64,000 nucleotides of DNA, taken from positions 2,281,501 through 2,345,500 of the forward strand of contig NZ_AP021884.1 in NCBI RefSeq assembly GCF_009938015.1, read 5' to 3'. The DNA comes from Sulfuriferula plumbiphila. Lineage in GTDB: Bacteria; Pseudomonadota; Gammaproteobacteria; Burkholderiales; Sulfuriferulaceae. The number at the start of each line of letters is the position of its first letter. Within the stretch, counting starts at the first letter, position 1. The translations under genes were made by a program, and so were the position numbers. Of this stretch, positions 35,335-45,047 are shown one piece after another. A model generated the notes under the pieces. It worked only from the letters and a program-made list of their open reading frames with translations, was not told the origin of the DNA and ran no database searches.

Positions 35335-36179
35335 AGCGTATTTATCCTGGAAGATTTCAGCCAGTCGAATAATCTGTCCATGAGGTGATGCTCCCCGGTG
35401 CCACCATTCCTCACCTTGGCGATAAGCACCGAGACATTATCATGGCCGCCGTTATCGTTCGCCATCTGTACCAACTGACTCGCGGCAAGGGGAAGATTGG
35501 CCCGCAATTCGCTCACCGCCAGTTCAATATCGGCGTCATCCACCATGTCGTTCAAACCATCTGAGCACAATAGATAAATATCGTTTGGCTGCACATTATG
35601 TTCGCTGACATCCACCTTGATTTCCGCTTCGACCCCCAGCGCACGCGATACCAGGTTGCGATTATGGGAAACCTTGGCATCTTCGGAAGAAATCAGGCCC
35701 ATTTCCACCTGCTCCTGGAGCAGCGAATGATCATGTGTCAGCAGTTCCAAACGCCCTTGACGCAGACGATAGAGGCGCGAATCTCCTACATGAGCGATGG
35801 TCGCCAAGCCATGGTGGAACAGAATGAGCACTATGGTTGTTCCCATCCCGGTATATTTATTATCCGTTTGAGCGGTTTTGTAAATGGCCAGATTGGTTTT
35901 TTCGATTGTGGATTTAACCGCCATGGATTCGGGCGAAAGCCGGGCGGATTGTATCGGTGACGGCGCCATCTCGTTTAGCATTCGTTTAAGATAATCCATC
36001 ACCAGACCGGTGGCGATGGAGCTCGCCACATCACCGGCTTTGTATCCGCCCATGCCGTCGGCAAGCACCAGCAATCCGAGATTACTGTCGGCAGCGATGC
36101 TGTCTTCGTTGAAAGAACGGATTGCGCCAGCATCGGTGGCGCTGGCGACTTCTAAATGAAAATGGCTGCGCGCTGTCAT
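35322..36179 (-). CDS. PP2C-type protein Ser/Thr phosphatase
   Basis: A 285-residue PPM/PP2C phosphatase from ATG 36179 (a longer frame to 36236 has no ribosome site). Metal-binding and catalytic motifs are complete: NEDS (residues about 24-27), LADGMGGYKAGDVAS, AHVGDSRLYR, LCSDGLND and HDNVSVL. It reverses phosphorylation by the adjacent kinase. It is encoded with the FHA gene and diverges from the kinase. Confidence 0.92.
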   Translation of the reverse strand: MTARSHFHLEVASATDAGAIRSFNEDSIAADSNLGLLVLADGMGGYKAGDVASSIATGLVMDYLKRMLNEMAPSPIQSARLSPESMAVKSTIEKTNLAIYKTAQTDNKYTGMGTTIVLILFHHGLATIAHVGDSRLYRLRQGRLELLTHDHSLLQEQVEMGLISSEDAKVSHNRNLVSRALGVEAEIKVDVSEHNVQPNDIYLLCSDGLNDMVDDADIELAVSELRANLPLAASQLVQMANDNGGHDNVSVLIAKVRNGGTGEHHLMDRLFDWLKSSRINTLWRN

Positions 36180-36456
36180 ACTTCTATAAACCCCTGTTTC
36201 GTATGGTAAGGATGACCAGCATCCAACATTTTTCAAATGTTGCCATGCGTTAATTTCACTATGATTTTTACTGGCTCATTCTCTCATCAGCTTCGGAAAA
36301 GAAGCAATACAGACCCTCTCAGACAGTGAATGTTTATAATTCACTAAAGATATCTGCGCCCAGGCCGTTCTTACCGATATTGAGAAATGCCGACGAACAC
36401 CGGTTGCTATATTTGCCCCCAATCCAGGCTTCGATCCCACCCCTTATTTCATTCAA

Positions 36457-38058
36457 ATGCAGCATCCAATGGCAACTGAAAAATCAACTGAAAAACTGGG
36501 CCGCTACGAAATTCTCTCTGAGCTTGGCCAGGGTGCCATGGGTATTGTTTACAAGGCAATCGACCCGCTCATAGATCGTACCGTTGCCATCAAGACCATC
36601 AAGCTCGATCTTTCAAGGGATGAACTCGCGAATTTCGAGGAGCGTTTCTACCGGGAAGCCAAATCCGCAGGTCGCCTCAATCACCCCAATATCGTTACCA
36701 TCTATGATGTAGGCAAAACAGACCACATCGCTTACATGGCGATGGAGTTTCTGGAAGGTCAGTTATTAAAAGAAGTTCTGGATGTGCATACCGCGCTGTC
36801 CATCGACAAGATTGCCGACATCGCCGCCCAGGTTGCGGATGGATTGGCATACGCTCATGAAAACGGGATTGTCCACCGCGACATCAAACCCGCCAATATC
36901 ATGCTGGTGCGCGGCGCCGTTGTCAAAATCACCGATTTCGGGATAGCACAGATGCCCACCGGTTCCAGAACGCTGGCGGGAACGGTATTGGGGTCTCCCA
37001 GATACATGGCACCGGAACAGGTGGTCGGCAAGGCCGTAGACGGCCGCTCGGATTTATTTTCGCTGGGTGTGGTGCTGTATGAGATGCTGACGGGCGAATC
37101 TCCTTTCAATGGGGACAACATCAACACCACCATGTACCGCATCGTGAATGAAGCCCCTACCCCGCCTAAAACGCTGACTCCGCGCATACCGGATGTGTTT
37201 AACCACATTGTCGCTAAAGCCCTGGCCAAACACCCCGCCGAGCGCTATCAAAGTGCCAGGGAACTGGCACGCGACCTGAGAAATTACAAAGGCCTGTCCA
37301 TACCGGTATCAGCACCCGCTACGCCCGATCAGCCCCGAACCCTGGACCGCAAAGCCAGGCCCGGAAACAACGTAGGCGAGGAAACCATTTTTCTGAACCC
37401 GATAGCCGGTGGCCTGATCGGCAATAAAACGGTTACTGGCGACGTTGCAACAACACAAACGCAAACCACTGCCACTCCTGCCAGCGGCCCTTTTTTCTGG
37501 AAGAGTAAAAAAATCCTGCTGGCAGCGATCATGATTTTGCTTCTGGCTTTTACCCTTACTGTTATGCGGGGCAGACCTGCACATCAAGAGAAATTATCGT
37601 TGCCCGGGCAAACTGCTGTCACCCCGGCACCCGCACGCGCCGAAAAACCCACCGAAAACGTAGCGCAGGCAGACGATGCTTCCCTGAATAGCAAATTGTC
37701 AAAAGCAGCACCGCCTGTCCCTGAACCACAAACTCCGGCAACTCCAGTGACCATACCGAGTGTTAACACACCACACCATAAAACGCTGAAACACAAGATT
37801 ATCCCTCGTGAAACGCTGGCAACCCCGCCTGATGCCACCGCACCAAGCGGTGATGCGCTGCTCAGTTTTGCTGTTACCCCATGGGGTGAAGTGTATGTGG
37901 ATGGGAAGAAAGTAGGTGCCTCGCCTCCCCTCAAGGAACTAAAAGTGCCAGCCGGCAAGCACACAATTGAAATCAGGAACTTGAATTTTGCCCCCTACTC
38001 GGAAACAATAGATTTAAAAACCGATTCAACCAAAAAAATTAAATACATTTTTAAATAG
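36457..38058 (+). CDS. Membrane Ser/Thr protein kinase with PEGA domain
   Basis: A 533-residue eukaryotic-like kinase. GQGAMGIVYKA (25-35), ATP lysine K46, HRDIKPAN (from H140) and DFG (160-162) are intact. A linker rich in Pro and Thr leads to one membrane helix at about 350-367; the outer part ends with a PEGA domain (about 465-533, VTPWGEVYVDGKKVGASPP), which usually binds surface structures. The TM places the kinase in the cytoplasm and PEGA in the periplasm. MATEKS (36469) is an equally good start. Followed by a TPR lipoprotein. Confidence 0.92.
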   Translation: MQHPMATEKSTEKLGRYEILSELGQGAMGIVYKAIDPLIDRTVAIKTIKLDLSRDELANFEERFYREAKSAGRLNHPNIVTIYDVGKTDHIAYMAMEFLEGQLLKEVLDVHTALSIDKIADIAAQVADGLAYAHENGIVHRDIKPANIMLVRGAVVKITDFGIAQMPTGSRTLAGTVLGSPRYMAPEQVVGKAVDGRSDLFSLGVVLYEMLTGESPFNGDNINTTMYRIVNEAPTPPKTLTPRIPDVFNHIVAKALAKHPAERYQSARELARDLRNYKGLSIPVSAPATPDQPRTLDRKARPGNNVGEETIFLNPIAGGLIGNKTVTGDVATTQTQTTATPASGPFFWKSKKILLAAIMILLLAFTLTVMRGRPAHQEKLSLPGQTAVTPAPARAEKPTENVAQADDASLNSKLSKAAPPVPEPQTPATPVTIPSVNTPHHKTLKHKIIPRETLATPPDATAPSGDALLSFAVTPWGEVYVDGKKVGASPPLKELKVPAGKHTIEIRNLNFAPYSETIDLKTDSTKKIKYIFK

Positions 38059-38067
38059 AGGTCGCCT

Positions 38068-38478
38068 GTGCCAATTCGATTGTTGTTTCTGCTCTTGCCA
38101 GTTGTATTTCTTGCAACCGCCTGCTCGTCCACCCCCATCAGAGATATGGGGCTAGACAAATTGGCACCCCGCAAAGCGGAACAGGAACTTTCCGCGGGAC
38201 TTAAAAATTACGAAAATGGCCATTACCAGATGGCCGCAAAGTATCTGCAAAATGCCCTGAATAACGGACTGACATTTAAGAGCGATCAAGTGACAGCGCA
38301 TAAATATCTGGCGTTTATAGATTGCGTTTCTGAACGGGAAAAACAATGCCGGGAACAGTTCAAGAGGGCGCTGGAGATCAACCCCGGCTTCGAATTGAGC
38401 GCCGCTGAGGCAGGCCATCCCATTTGGGGGCCCGTCTTCCGCAAGGTGCAGGCAGAACAGAGCCAGCAAAAAAGGTAA
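38068..38478 (+). CDS. Small TPR lipoprotein (TssQ-like)
   Basis: A 136-residue lipoprotein from GTG 38068 (AGAGG upstream), ten bases after the kinase. The lipobox is FLATAC (Cys near 19). Residues 38-120 form about two TPR units (ELSAGLKNYENGHYQMAAKY, CREQFKRALEINPGF). The size and layout resemble TssQ lipoproteins that accompany some type VI secretion loci. No secretion genes are visible, so it is probably a dedicated partner of the kinase. Confidence 0.75.
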   Translation: MPIRLLFLLLPVVFLATACSSTPIRDMGLDKLAPRKAEQELSAGLKNYENGHYQMAAKYLQNALNNGLTFKSDQVTAHKYLAFIDCVSEREKQCREQFKRALEINPGFELSAAEAGHPIWGPVFRKVQAEQSQQKR

Positions 38479-38496
38479 AGCCTGAACAGCCGATGG

Positions 38497-39645
38497 CTAT
38501 TCCGTCCGTTGATACATTTTCAGATAAGCCGTTTTTTCCAGCGGTGGCAACTTCGCTACCGCCAGCACGTCATCCAGATGCGCTGGTGTGCTCACACCCA
38601 CCAGCGTCGTGCCTACCCCGGGTGTCGAGCGGTTGAACTGGAGCGCGCGCTGGGCGTGATTCTGCATCATGGGCATGGCCTGAATCACAGCGTCCATGGC
38701 CTGGCTGGCGAGATGCCCCTTGAACAGAGTGTGGCTGGCCATGAGATAAACGCCCAGCTGGTGTGCGGCCTGAATGGTGGAGCCGATATTGCCCTGACCG
38801 GTAGTCTGGCTGAAGCGGGTAAAACCTTCCTGCATGACCTGGTTGAACGGCATTTGCACCACCTTGAACTGGTGCTTGGCCTGGTCGTCTTTCCAGATCG
38901 CACGCGCGGCTTTTTCAGCGTGGCCCTGCATGGAGGTGATGGACTGAAACAGCGGATTGTCGGTTTCCACACGAAAACCATTGAAAGTCGAAATGCCGTA
39001 ATAACGCAGTTTTTTGTCCTTGACCGCCTGCTCCAGCACCATGAACACTTTTTCCAGCTTTTTATTGAGCCGATCCTTGCCGATGACGGGGATGTGGACT
39101 TCGGGCTGGTCGATCAGGAAAGCGTCAAGGGTTTCCACCCCCATCAGCCGGCGTGACAGCTCCAGCTGAAAACCGATGTATTCCGGGCTGATGCAGTGCG
39201 CCTGGGTGAGGTCTTCTGCGCGCCCCAGCCCCTTCGCCACGATCTCGCTCTGGAACCAGGCTTGCAGGTCCGGCGGCGGACCGTCGCGAAAACTCAGGAA
39301 ACCGCCTTTGGATACCAGAAACATCTGCTCGCGTTTGACACCCGTCGCGAGCGCTTTTTTCACGCCCGCACCCACCGCAGCCGGGGAACGCCCATAACGA
39401 TAATGCGCTCCCGTATCCACCACGTTGATGCCGTGGGTCAGCGCCTGCGCGATGATTTCGACGTATTGCGCGTCCACCTCGTCGGTCGGCGCACCCGGGA
39501 AGGTACCGATGCCGATGGAAGACAGGCGCAGGTGGACATTGAGAAAGTCGCTGTAATGGCCTTCGGCGCAATCCTTGCCGAAACTGGACGCGTATTGCTT
39601 GCTGGCCATCATCGTGCAATGGCCGGGGATGAGGGGTGTGGTCAT
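38497..39645 (-). CDS. Aldo/keto reductase
   Basis: A 382-residue aldo/keto reductase from ATG 39645, overlapping the upstream hydrolase stop (ATGA). LSSIGIGTFPGAPTDEVD begins the barrel; VVDTGAHYRYG carries the catalytic Asp and Tyr; KGGFLSF and YYGISTFNGFR follow. It is longer than the usual 320 residues. The enzymes reduce aldehydes or ketones with NADPH. Substrate unknown. An open extension upstream to 39987 lies inside the neighbouring gene and is not used. Confidence 0.85.
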   Translation of the reverse strand: MTTPLIPGHCTMMASKQYASSFGKDCAEGHYSDFLNVHLRLSSIGIGTFPGAPTDEVDAQYVEIIAQALTHGINVVDTGAHYRYGRSPAAVGAGVKKALATGVKREQMFLVSKGGFLSFRDGPPPDLQAWFQSEIVAKGLGRAEDLTQAHCISPEYIGFQLELSRRLMGVETLDAFLIDQPEVHIPVIGKDRLNKKLEKVFMVLEQAVKDKKLRYYGISTFNGFRVETDNPLFQSITSMQGHAEKAARAIWKDDQAKHQFKVVQMPFNQVMQEGFTRFSQTTGQGNIGSTIQAAHQLGVYLMASHTLFKGHLASQAMDAVIQAMPMMQNHAQRALQFNRSTPGVGTTLVGVSTPAHLDDVLAVAKLPPLEKTAYLKMYQRTE

Positions 39646-40817
39646 GTGTTTTTCAGGTAAGGATGTTGCTGAATCTGTTCGATAAGGGCATGGATTTCCG
39701 GACGCACCGGGCGGCTTTCGAGCCGGTCCAGGCGCGAGATGAAAAGCTGTTCGAAGTAGTCCTCGTCTTCGTCCATATCCCACTCCACCGCACGCAGTGC
39801 TTGCGCGCCGGCAGCGGGTATCGCTTCCGCCAGATCGCGTCCGGACAGCAGCGCCCACAGCCCGGTCCAGGCACGCGCCAGCACCAGCGGATGATACCCG
39901 CCGCCGCCCGTCACCAGCAAGCGCGGGGTGGCGTCGGCGTGGCAGGGTGCGGTTTCCAGAATCACCCGGGCGGTTTCCAGAAAACACTGAGTGGAAAGGC
40001 CAAGCTTGCCCAGCGGGTCAGCGAAGATCATGTCGGTACCGGCCTGCAGCACCACCGCGTCTGGTTTGAATTTGTCCAGCAAGGGCTGCCATACTGCCTC
40101 GAACAACAAGCGGTATTCGGCGTCATGTGTACCCTGGGGCAGCGGCACATTCAGGCTGGTGTGGCCGGATTCGGCCGTGCCCGCGTCGCCCAGTTGCCCA
40201 CCGCTGAAGGGATAGGCGTAGCCGGTATCCATGTGCAGGGAAAGGGTAAACACCTCGGGATCAGCCAGGAATGCTGCTTCCACACCGTCGCCGTGGTGAG
40301 CGTCAATATCCACATAGAGTACCCGCCAAGCTTCGCGGCGCAGCCGCAAAATGCCCAACACCGGGTCGTTGAAGTAACAAAACCCAAGCGCACGATCCGG
40401 GCGTGCATGGTGCATCCCGCCCGCCGGGTTGAAACCGATACGACCGCGGATGACCTCCTCCGCAGCTTGCACGGAAGCCCCGGTGGCAGTGGCAGGGATG
40501 GTGAAAAACTGCTCGAAGTAAGGATTTTCCAGCGTGCCGAGGTTGTGCTGCTTGCGCGTCGGATTGCTGACGCGACCCAATACCTCGGCACGCTTGAAGG
40601 CCGAGACATATTCGGGAGTGTGGAACCATTCCAGCTCGAAATCCGCCGCCTTGCGCGCCTGCAGAAATTCTGCGTCGGTAAGCGCACCGTAGGCGTGGAT
40701 GAGGTCATACGTCAGCGAAACCCGCGGGATCGCCAGCGGGTGATTGCTGCCGTAGGCCTTGCGCCGGTATTTCGACGCGCCGATAAAAGTGGCTTTGCGG
40801 GTGGGCAGTGGATTCAT
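39642..40817 (-). CDS. Histone-deacetylase-family hydrolase
   Basis: A 391-residue class II HDAC-like/acetylpolyamine amidohydrolase-fold protein. The zinc and catalytic motifs appear in order: GFNPAGGMHHARPDRALGFC (His pair), YVDIDAHHGDGV (metal ligands Asp and His), QAGTDMIFADPLG (Asp). Bacterial members deacetylate acetoin-related compounds, polyamines or proteins. Coupled to the aldo/keto reductase by an ATGA overlap. Confidence 0.9.
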   Translation of the reverse strand: MNPLPTRKATFIGASKYRRKAYGSNHPLAIPRVSLTYDLIHAYGALTDAEFLQARKAADFELEWFHTPEYVSAFKRAEVLGRVSNPTRKQHNLGTLENPYFEQFFTIPATATGASVQAAEEVIRGRIGFNPAGGMHHARPDRALGFCYFNDPVLGILRLRREAWRVLYVDIDAHHGDGVEAAFLADPEVFTLSLHMDTGYAYPFSGGQLGDAGTAESGHTSLNVPLPQGTHDAEYRLLFEAVWQPLLDKFKPDAVVLQAGTDMIFADPLGKLGLSTQCFLETARVILETAPCHADATPRLLVTGGGGYHPLVLARAWTGLWALLSGRDLAEAIPAAGAQALRAVEWDMDEDEDYFEQLFISRLDRLESRPVRPEIHALIEQIQQHPYLKNT

Positions 40818-41140
40818 TTGGTGTTGAAATCAGACAGGATTAACAGGATTTCTCAGGATTGACAGAACAAAATCCATTTCAACCCGGAAAAAGCACACAC
40901 CACGGGGAGCACGGGTAAAATCAGTGCGTTGCGCGGTTGCTCATATCATCTGCCGGGTAAGAGCAGTTGAGTTCCAAAGTCTTTGGTTCTGCGGGTTGGG
41001 CGGCAAGCCGCCCAACCCGCAGAACCCCATTTCCCCGGTGTTCTCCGTAATGGTTCAATAGCCGTTTTCAGGTTCAAGAATTGTTTTTGCCTTTTCCTGC
41101 AAATCCTGAGGAATCCTGCTAAATCCTGCCTACCAACAAC
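40818..41140. other. Intergenic region with AGGATT arrays and a palindrome
   Basis: No gene is seen. AGGATT-type words repeat at 40834-40862 on the plus strand and, inverted, at 41098-41132 (on minus, CAGGATT-TAGCAGGATTCCTCAGGATTTGC). A long perfect palindrome lies between them. The arrangement of inverted arrays around a palindrome could be a small intergenic repeat element. Confidence 0.5.
40985..41026. repeat. Perfect 20-bp inverted repeat
   Basis: Arms GGTTCTGCGGGTTGGGCGGC and its exact complement are separated by only AA. It lies between the divergently unrelated HDAC-like start and the cbbO stop, on neither side with a clean T run. It could act as a rho-independent terminator for cbbO or as the core of a mobile repeat. 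Confidence 0.85.
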
Positions 41141-43672
41141 TCATTTCCTCAGCCGCAGGTAAACCTCGGGCAGTTTCTTGGGCAAGTCATTAATGCGATC
41201 CAGCACCAGATAATGCCCGGGCCCGAAAATCTGCGGCAGGTACTGGCTGCCGGCGGCGTCCAGGGTAATGCAGAACGGATGCACGCCGGCATCCACCGCC
41301 TCTTTCACCGCCATGCGCGTATCCTCGTGCAGGTAGCGTTCGTCGCCGCCGTCGTCGTAGTCCGCCGGACGCCCATCGGACAGGATCAGCAACAAACGGC
41401 GCTGAGACGGCGCCTGGTCGAAACCTTTCACCGCGTGACGGAGGGCGGCGCCCATGCGCGTGGCGAGCCGCCCCGACAAGCCACCCAGCACGGCGCGCAC
41501 GTGCGGGGTCAGACGCTGATCGAAACCCTTGATGCGGTAATAGCTGACATTGTCGCGGTACTTGGAAGCAAAGGCCGCCAGACTATACGGATCGCCCACC
41601 TCCTCCATGCTCTCGGCGAACAGCAGCATGCCGGCGCGGATGTGATCCACCACGCGCCCGCCGCCTTCCGCGCAGGGCTGCATGATCGAGGTGGAGATAT
41701 CCGCCAGCAGGGTGACCGCGGTGTCGCGGTGCTGCATCACTCTTTGCCGGTAGATATTGGCCTTGGGCGACATGCCGGCGCGCTTTTCGGCGATATAGCC
41801 AAGGGCCGCTTCCAGATCCAGTTCATCGCCGTCGAACTGGCGCCGCAGCGGCGCCATGCGCGCCGGTTTCTGCGTCTGGATGGCGCGTTTCAGGCGTTTC
41901 AGCGCCGGCGCATAGTGCGTGAGCAGCCTGGCCGCCTCGTCAGCGTCCAGCTCGGTGAGTTCTTTTTCCTGCACCCACGCCCAGTTGCGCTTGTAGCGCC
42001 CGTCGCGGTAATCCCATTCGGCGTAGGGCTTGCCCTTCTCGCTGTACTCCGCGCCGCGCGCATGGCCTGTCACGTGAGCGGGCTGGGGTATGCCTACGCC
42101 GACGCGGCCGCCGGATCCAGTCGTCTCCTCGGGCGGAATATCGAAATCGGGGTCTTCGCCGGCGGCGTGCTTGGGGATTTCCTTGTTTTCCGGGTTGGGC
42201 TTGATCTCGGTATTCTTGACCGCGTCGTCCTGGTCTTCGGTGCCGGTGCCGAATTCGCCGTGATCCAGTTCGCGGCGCGGATACACCGGGCGCGCGGCAT
42301 TGGGAGAACGGCCCGGCAGGTAAGCGTGTTCGCGCTCGGCCAGCGTCATCGGCGGCAGAGGGGTATCCGTATAAATCGACTTGGCAATGCGAAACGCGTC
42401 CACAATAGTGGCCGATTCATCCAGTAGGGGGCGCACTGCTTCCATTTCTGCTTGCTCCGGCGCACCCGAGGCCGCCCAGCGCAGCGTTGCGCGCGCCAGT
42501 TCGAAGTAAGCAGCAGGCGCGCCTTCAGGCACTACAGCCGCTTCTGCCGCCGCCAGCAGACGGTTCAGGTAATTCGGCACGCGCGCACCGATGCGCGCAT
42601 CCACGCGCAAGTCTTCACACAGGTCGAAAATCAGCTGAAAGCGGATCATGTCCTCGCCAAAGGCGGCGAACAAGGGCCGCCAGGTGATGCGCTTGTCCGC
42701 ATCCAGGGGCGGGTGTTCGCGCCCGACTTCGTGGAACAGCGCCTCGATATAGCGCCGCTCGAAGGAGTGGAACGTCAGATGTCCGGCGGCATGCAACAGC
42801 GCCAGGATGGCTACCTCACGGCTGGGCAAGGCAATGGGCAAATACAGCGCCGCGCCGTCGGTTTCGACAAAGGCGCGGCCCTTATCCGGCGACCAGTTGC
42901 CGTCCAGCAGATCGAAATTCTCGCCAAACCAGGCATAAAGAATTAATTGTAATAAACGCTGGTGCTCCGGCGTACGAAAACCGGGCAGATTCTCCAGCAG
43001 CATGGCCATGCTTTCTTCCGATTCCAGCTTGAAGAATGCTTCGCCGCGCAGCCGCCCCGCCTGTAGAATGTCCGCGCCGCGCTTGGCCCAGGGTTGTACC
43101 GCTTCCACGCCGAGCAGATTGCGCACCCGGATTGCGCCGGGAAGATAGGTGGCAAGCGCCAGACGACGCTGGCTGAACAGGTTCTCTGCCGGCAATACCA
43201 GCTCTTCCACGCCGGCGATGCCGTGCGTGGCGGCCAGTTCCGCAACCGGGCAACGGAAATAAGTCGCACCCGATTCCAGATGACGCCCGCACCAGGCAAT
43301 ACCCAGCTCTGCCCAGCGTGCTTCGCCTGCTGCTCCCAGAATGTGATAGGCAGCGGGCAGTTGGTCCATGAATCCATCCAATGCTTTCCAGGAGCCGCGC
43401 CACTGTAGAAAGCACAGCGCCTGATGCATCCATGGCAGCACCGTGTGGCCTGCCTCCAGCGCCGCACGACTGCCGCGTATGAACGCCTTGCCGGCGTCGC
43501 GATCGTGCTGAAACAAGGCTTTGCAGGCGCGCACCCATTCCAGTGCGATTTCATCCCCTTGACTCTGGATGGCGTCCAGCGCTTCCCTGGTATCACGGTG
43601 GGCCACGAAGCTGATCTGCTCCAGATCGGCCAGCGCCTGCTGGATGGCGGCGAGAATTTCGGGTTGTGTCAT
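41141..43672 (-). CDS. cbbO: CbbO-like VWA protein (Rubisco activase subunit)
   Basis: An 843-residue protein of the CbbO/NorD group. A long helical N-terminal part is followed by a charged, Pro/Glu-rich linker (near 480-540) and a C-terminal von Willebrand A domain with the MIDAS motif DISTS near residue 655. CbbO binds Rubisco through the VWA site and works with the hexameric CbbQ to remove inhibitory sugar phosphates. NorD from denitrification is similar, but the neighbouring cbbQ type and the phosphoribulokinase favour CbbO. Nine bases after cbbQ. Confidence 0.88.
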   Translation of the reverse strand: MTQPEILAAIQQALADLEQISFVAHRDTREALDAIQSQGDEIALEWVRACKALFQHDRDAGKAFIRGSRAALEAGHTVLPWMHQALCFLQWRGSWKALDGFMDQLPAAYHILGAAGEARWAELGIAWCGRHLESGATYFRCPVAELAATHGIAGVEELVLPAENLFSQRRLALATYLPGAIRVRNLLGVEAVQPWAKRGADILQAGRLRGEAFFKLESEESMAMLLENLPGFRTPEHQRLLQLILYAWFGENFDLLDGNWSPDKGRAFVETDGAALYLPIALPSREVAILALLHAAGHLTFHSFERRYIEALFHEVGREHPPLDADKRITWRPLFAAFGEDMIRFQLIFDLCEDLRVDARIGARVPNYLNRLLAAAEAAVVPEGAPAAYFELARATLRWAASGAPEQAEMEAVRPLLDESATIVDAFRIAKSIYTDTPLPPMTLAEREHAYLPGRSPNAARPVYPRRELDHGEFGTGTEDQDDAVKNTEIKPNPENKEIPKHAAGEDPDFDIPPEETTGSGGRVGVGIPQPAHVTGHARGAEYSEKGKPYAEWDYRDGRYKRNWAWVQEKELTELDADEAARLLTHYAPALKRLKRAIQTQKPARMAPLRRQFDGDELDLEAALGYIAEKRAGMSPKANIYRQRVMQHRDTAVTLLADISTSIMQPCAEGGGRVVDHIRAGMLLFAESMEEVGDPYSLAAFASKYRDNVSYYRIKGFDQRLTPHVRAVLGGLSGRLATRMGAALRHAVKGFDQAPSQRRLLLILSDGRPADYDDGGDERYLHEDTRMAVKEAVDAGVHPFCITLDAAGSQYLPQIFGPGHYLVLDRINDLPKKLPEVYLRLRK

Positions 43673-43681
43673 CAGCTCAAA

Positions 43682-44533
43682 TCAAACAGCAAAATGCGCC
43701 TTGATGATTTCCATCAGCGCCTCGGCCAGTTCCGGGTCGTCCGTCACCGGATTGACCAGCGCGGCCTTGCACGCTTCCACCGGCTCGATGCCCGCAACCA
43801 TCATGTTGCCGGCGTACACCAGCGCACGTGTGGAGGTCGCTTCTTCCAGTCCGTGGTCTTTCAGGGTACGGGCGCGGCGACCCGTGGCAACCAGTTTTTC
43901 GACTTGTGTTGTGTCCAGTTCCGGCACTTCGTTCTGGATGATTTTGCGTTCGATTTCTTCACGCGGATAATCGAAATTGATACCGATAAAACGCTGCTTG
44001 GTGGACGGCTTGAGGTCTTTCAGCACGGTCTGGTAGCCGGGATTGTAGGAAATCACCAGCATGAAGTCCTCGTGCGCCTCGATTTCCTGACCCTTCTTTT
44101 CCAGCGGCAGCTGGCGGCGGTGGTCGGTGAGCGGGTGGATGATCACCGTGCTGTCGGTGCGCGCCTCGACGATTTCGTCCAGATAGCAGATGGCGCCCGC
44201 CTTCACCGCGCGGGTGAGCGGGCCGTCCTGCCACACGGTGGCTTCACCTTCGAGCAAAAAGCGACCCACCAGATCGGAACTGGTCAGGTCTTCATGGCAG
44301 GAAACCGTCACCAGCGGCCGCTTCAGGCGCCATGCCATATATTCCAGAAAACGCGTCTTGCCGCAGCCGGTGGGGCCTTTCAGCATCACCGGCAGGCGTT
44401 TTTTGTAGGCGGCTTCGAAAATTTCGACTTCATTTTTCTGCGCTTCGTAATACGGCGCTCCAGCGGCATCGTCCACCGGCTGCTGAATAATGTCGCGCTC
44501 AACCCCGCGCAAACGGTTCAAAAAACCTTTCAT
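43682..44533 (-). CDS. cbbQ: CbbQ AAA+ ATPase (MoxR type, Rubisco activase motor)
   Basis: A 283-residue MoxR-class AAA+ ATPase. Walker A is GPTGCGKT at 53-60, Walker [10 protein letters not shown] near 116-124, and the sensor region [20 protein letters not shown] is that of CbbQ/NirQ/NorQ. CbbQ hexamers with one CbbO remodel inhibited Rubisco. The N-terminus is about 20 residues longer than common CbbQ. It overlaps the upstream 137-residue gene by four bases. Confidence 0.9.
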   Translation of the reverse strand: MKGFLNRLRGVERDIIQQPVDDAAGAPYYEAQKNEVEIFEAAYKKRLPVMLKGPTGCGKTRFLEYMAWRLKRPLVTVSCHEDLTSSDLVGRFLLEGEATVWQDGPLTRAVKAGAICYLDEIVEARTDSTVIIHPLTDHRRQLPLEKKGQEIEAHEDFMLVISYNPGYQTVLKDLKPSTKQRFIGINFDYPREEIERKIIQNEVPELDTTQVEKLVATGRRARTLKDHGLEEATSTRALVYAGNMMVAGIEPVEACKAALVNPVTDDPELAEALMEIIKAHFAV

Positions 44534-44943
44534 GCCATCTCCAGTCGGTCTTCACGCATGCAGCGCGTTTTCATGAATAAATACAGGTGGCGCAGCGTGC
44601 GCACGGCCATTTTTTCCGGGTTATGCGGAAGCGCATCCAGGCGCGCCATGGCAATGCAATTGCGGTAATAAACCAGCTCGCGGCAGTTGTCGCGGATGGT
44701 GTTCCACGACGGATCGCTTTTTACCAGCGCCTTGAACACGTCGAGCAGATCATCGGCCTGATTGGGCAGCGTTTTTTCACCCACATCGGCTATGTAAGCG
44801 ATGATGAGCTGCTTGGTCAGCGCCATGGCGTGCTCGACCGTCTGGTGCAGGGGCAGCGAACCACGTTCGTTGAGGATGCGTTCCAGGTCGACGATTTGCG
44901 CGTCTACCTGTTCAAATGTTTGAATCAATGCGATGTGATCCAT
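44530..44943 (-). CDS. Unknown protein coupled to cbbQ
   Basis: A 137-residue helical protein ([37 protein letters not shown]) without signal, membrane or enzyme motif. Its stop overlaps the cbbQ start (ATGA), and it is the first gene of the cbbQ-cbbO unit. Such tight coupling suggests an accessory to the activase. The family is not known to me. Confidence 0.7.
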   Translation of the reverse strand: MDHIALIQTFEQVDAQIVDLERILNERGSLPLHQTVEHAMALTKQLIIAYIADVGEKTLPNQADDLLDVFKALVKSDPSWNTIRDNCRELVYYRNCIAMARLDALPHNPEKMAVRTLRHLYLFMKTRCMREDRLEMA

Positions 44944-45047
44944 TTGCTTACTAGACCGGTCAGGAGTTTAAGAATAAAATTAGCAGATTGTGAAATACGC
45001 AATACCTGATAATTTTACTCAACTTTATTAAATTATGGAATGCTGAT

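Noticed and set aside
34636-38478. Type VI secretion locus
   Set aside because: Only the kinase, phosphatase, FHA protein and a TssQ-like lipoprotein are present; no tss structural gene is seen.
39636-40862. A 408-codon plus-strand frame
   Set aside because: Antisense of the HDAC-like gene, which has all metal-binding motifs on the other strand.
41213-42427. A 404-codon plus-strand frame
   Set aside because: Antisense of cbbO in GC-rich sequence; no ribosome site or family.
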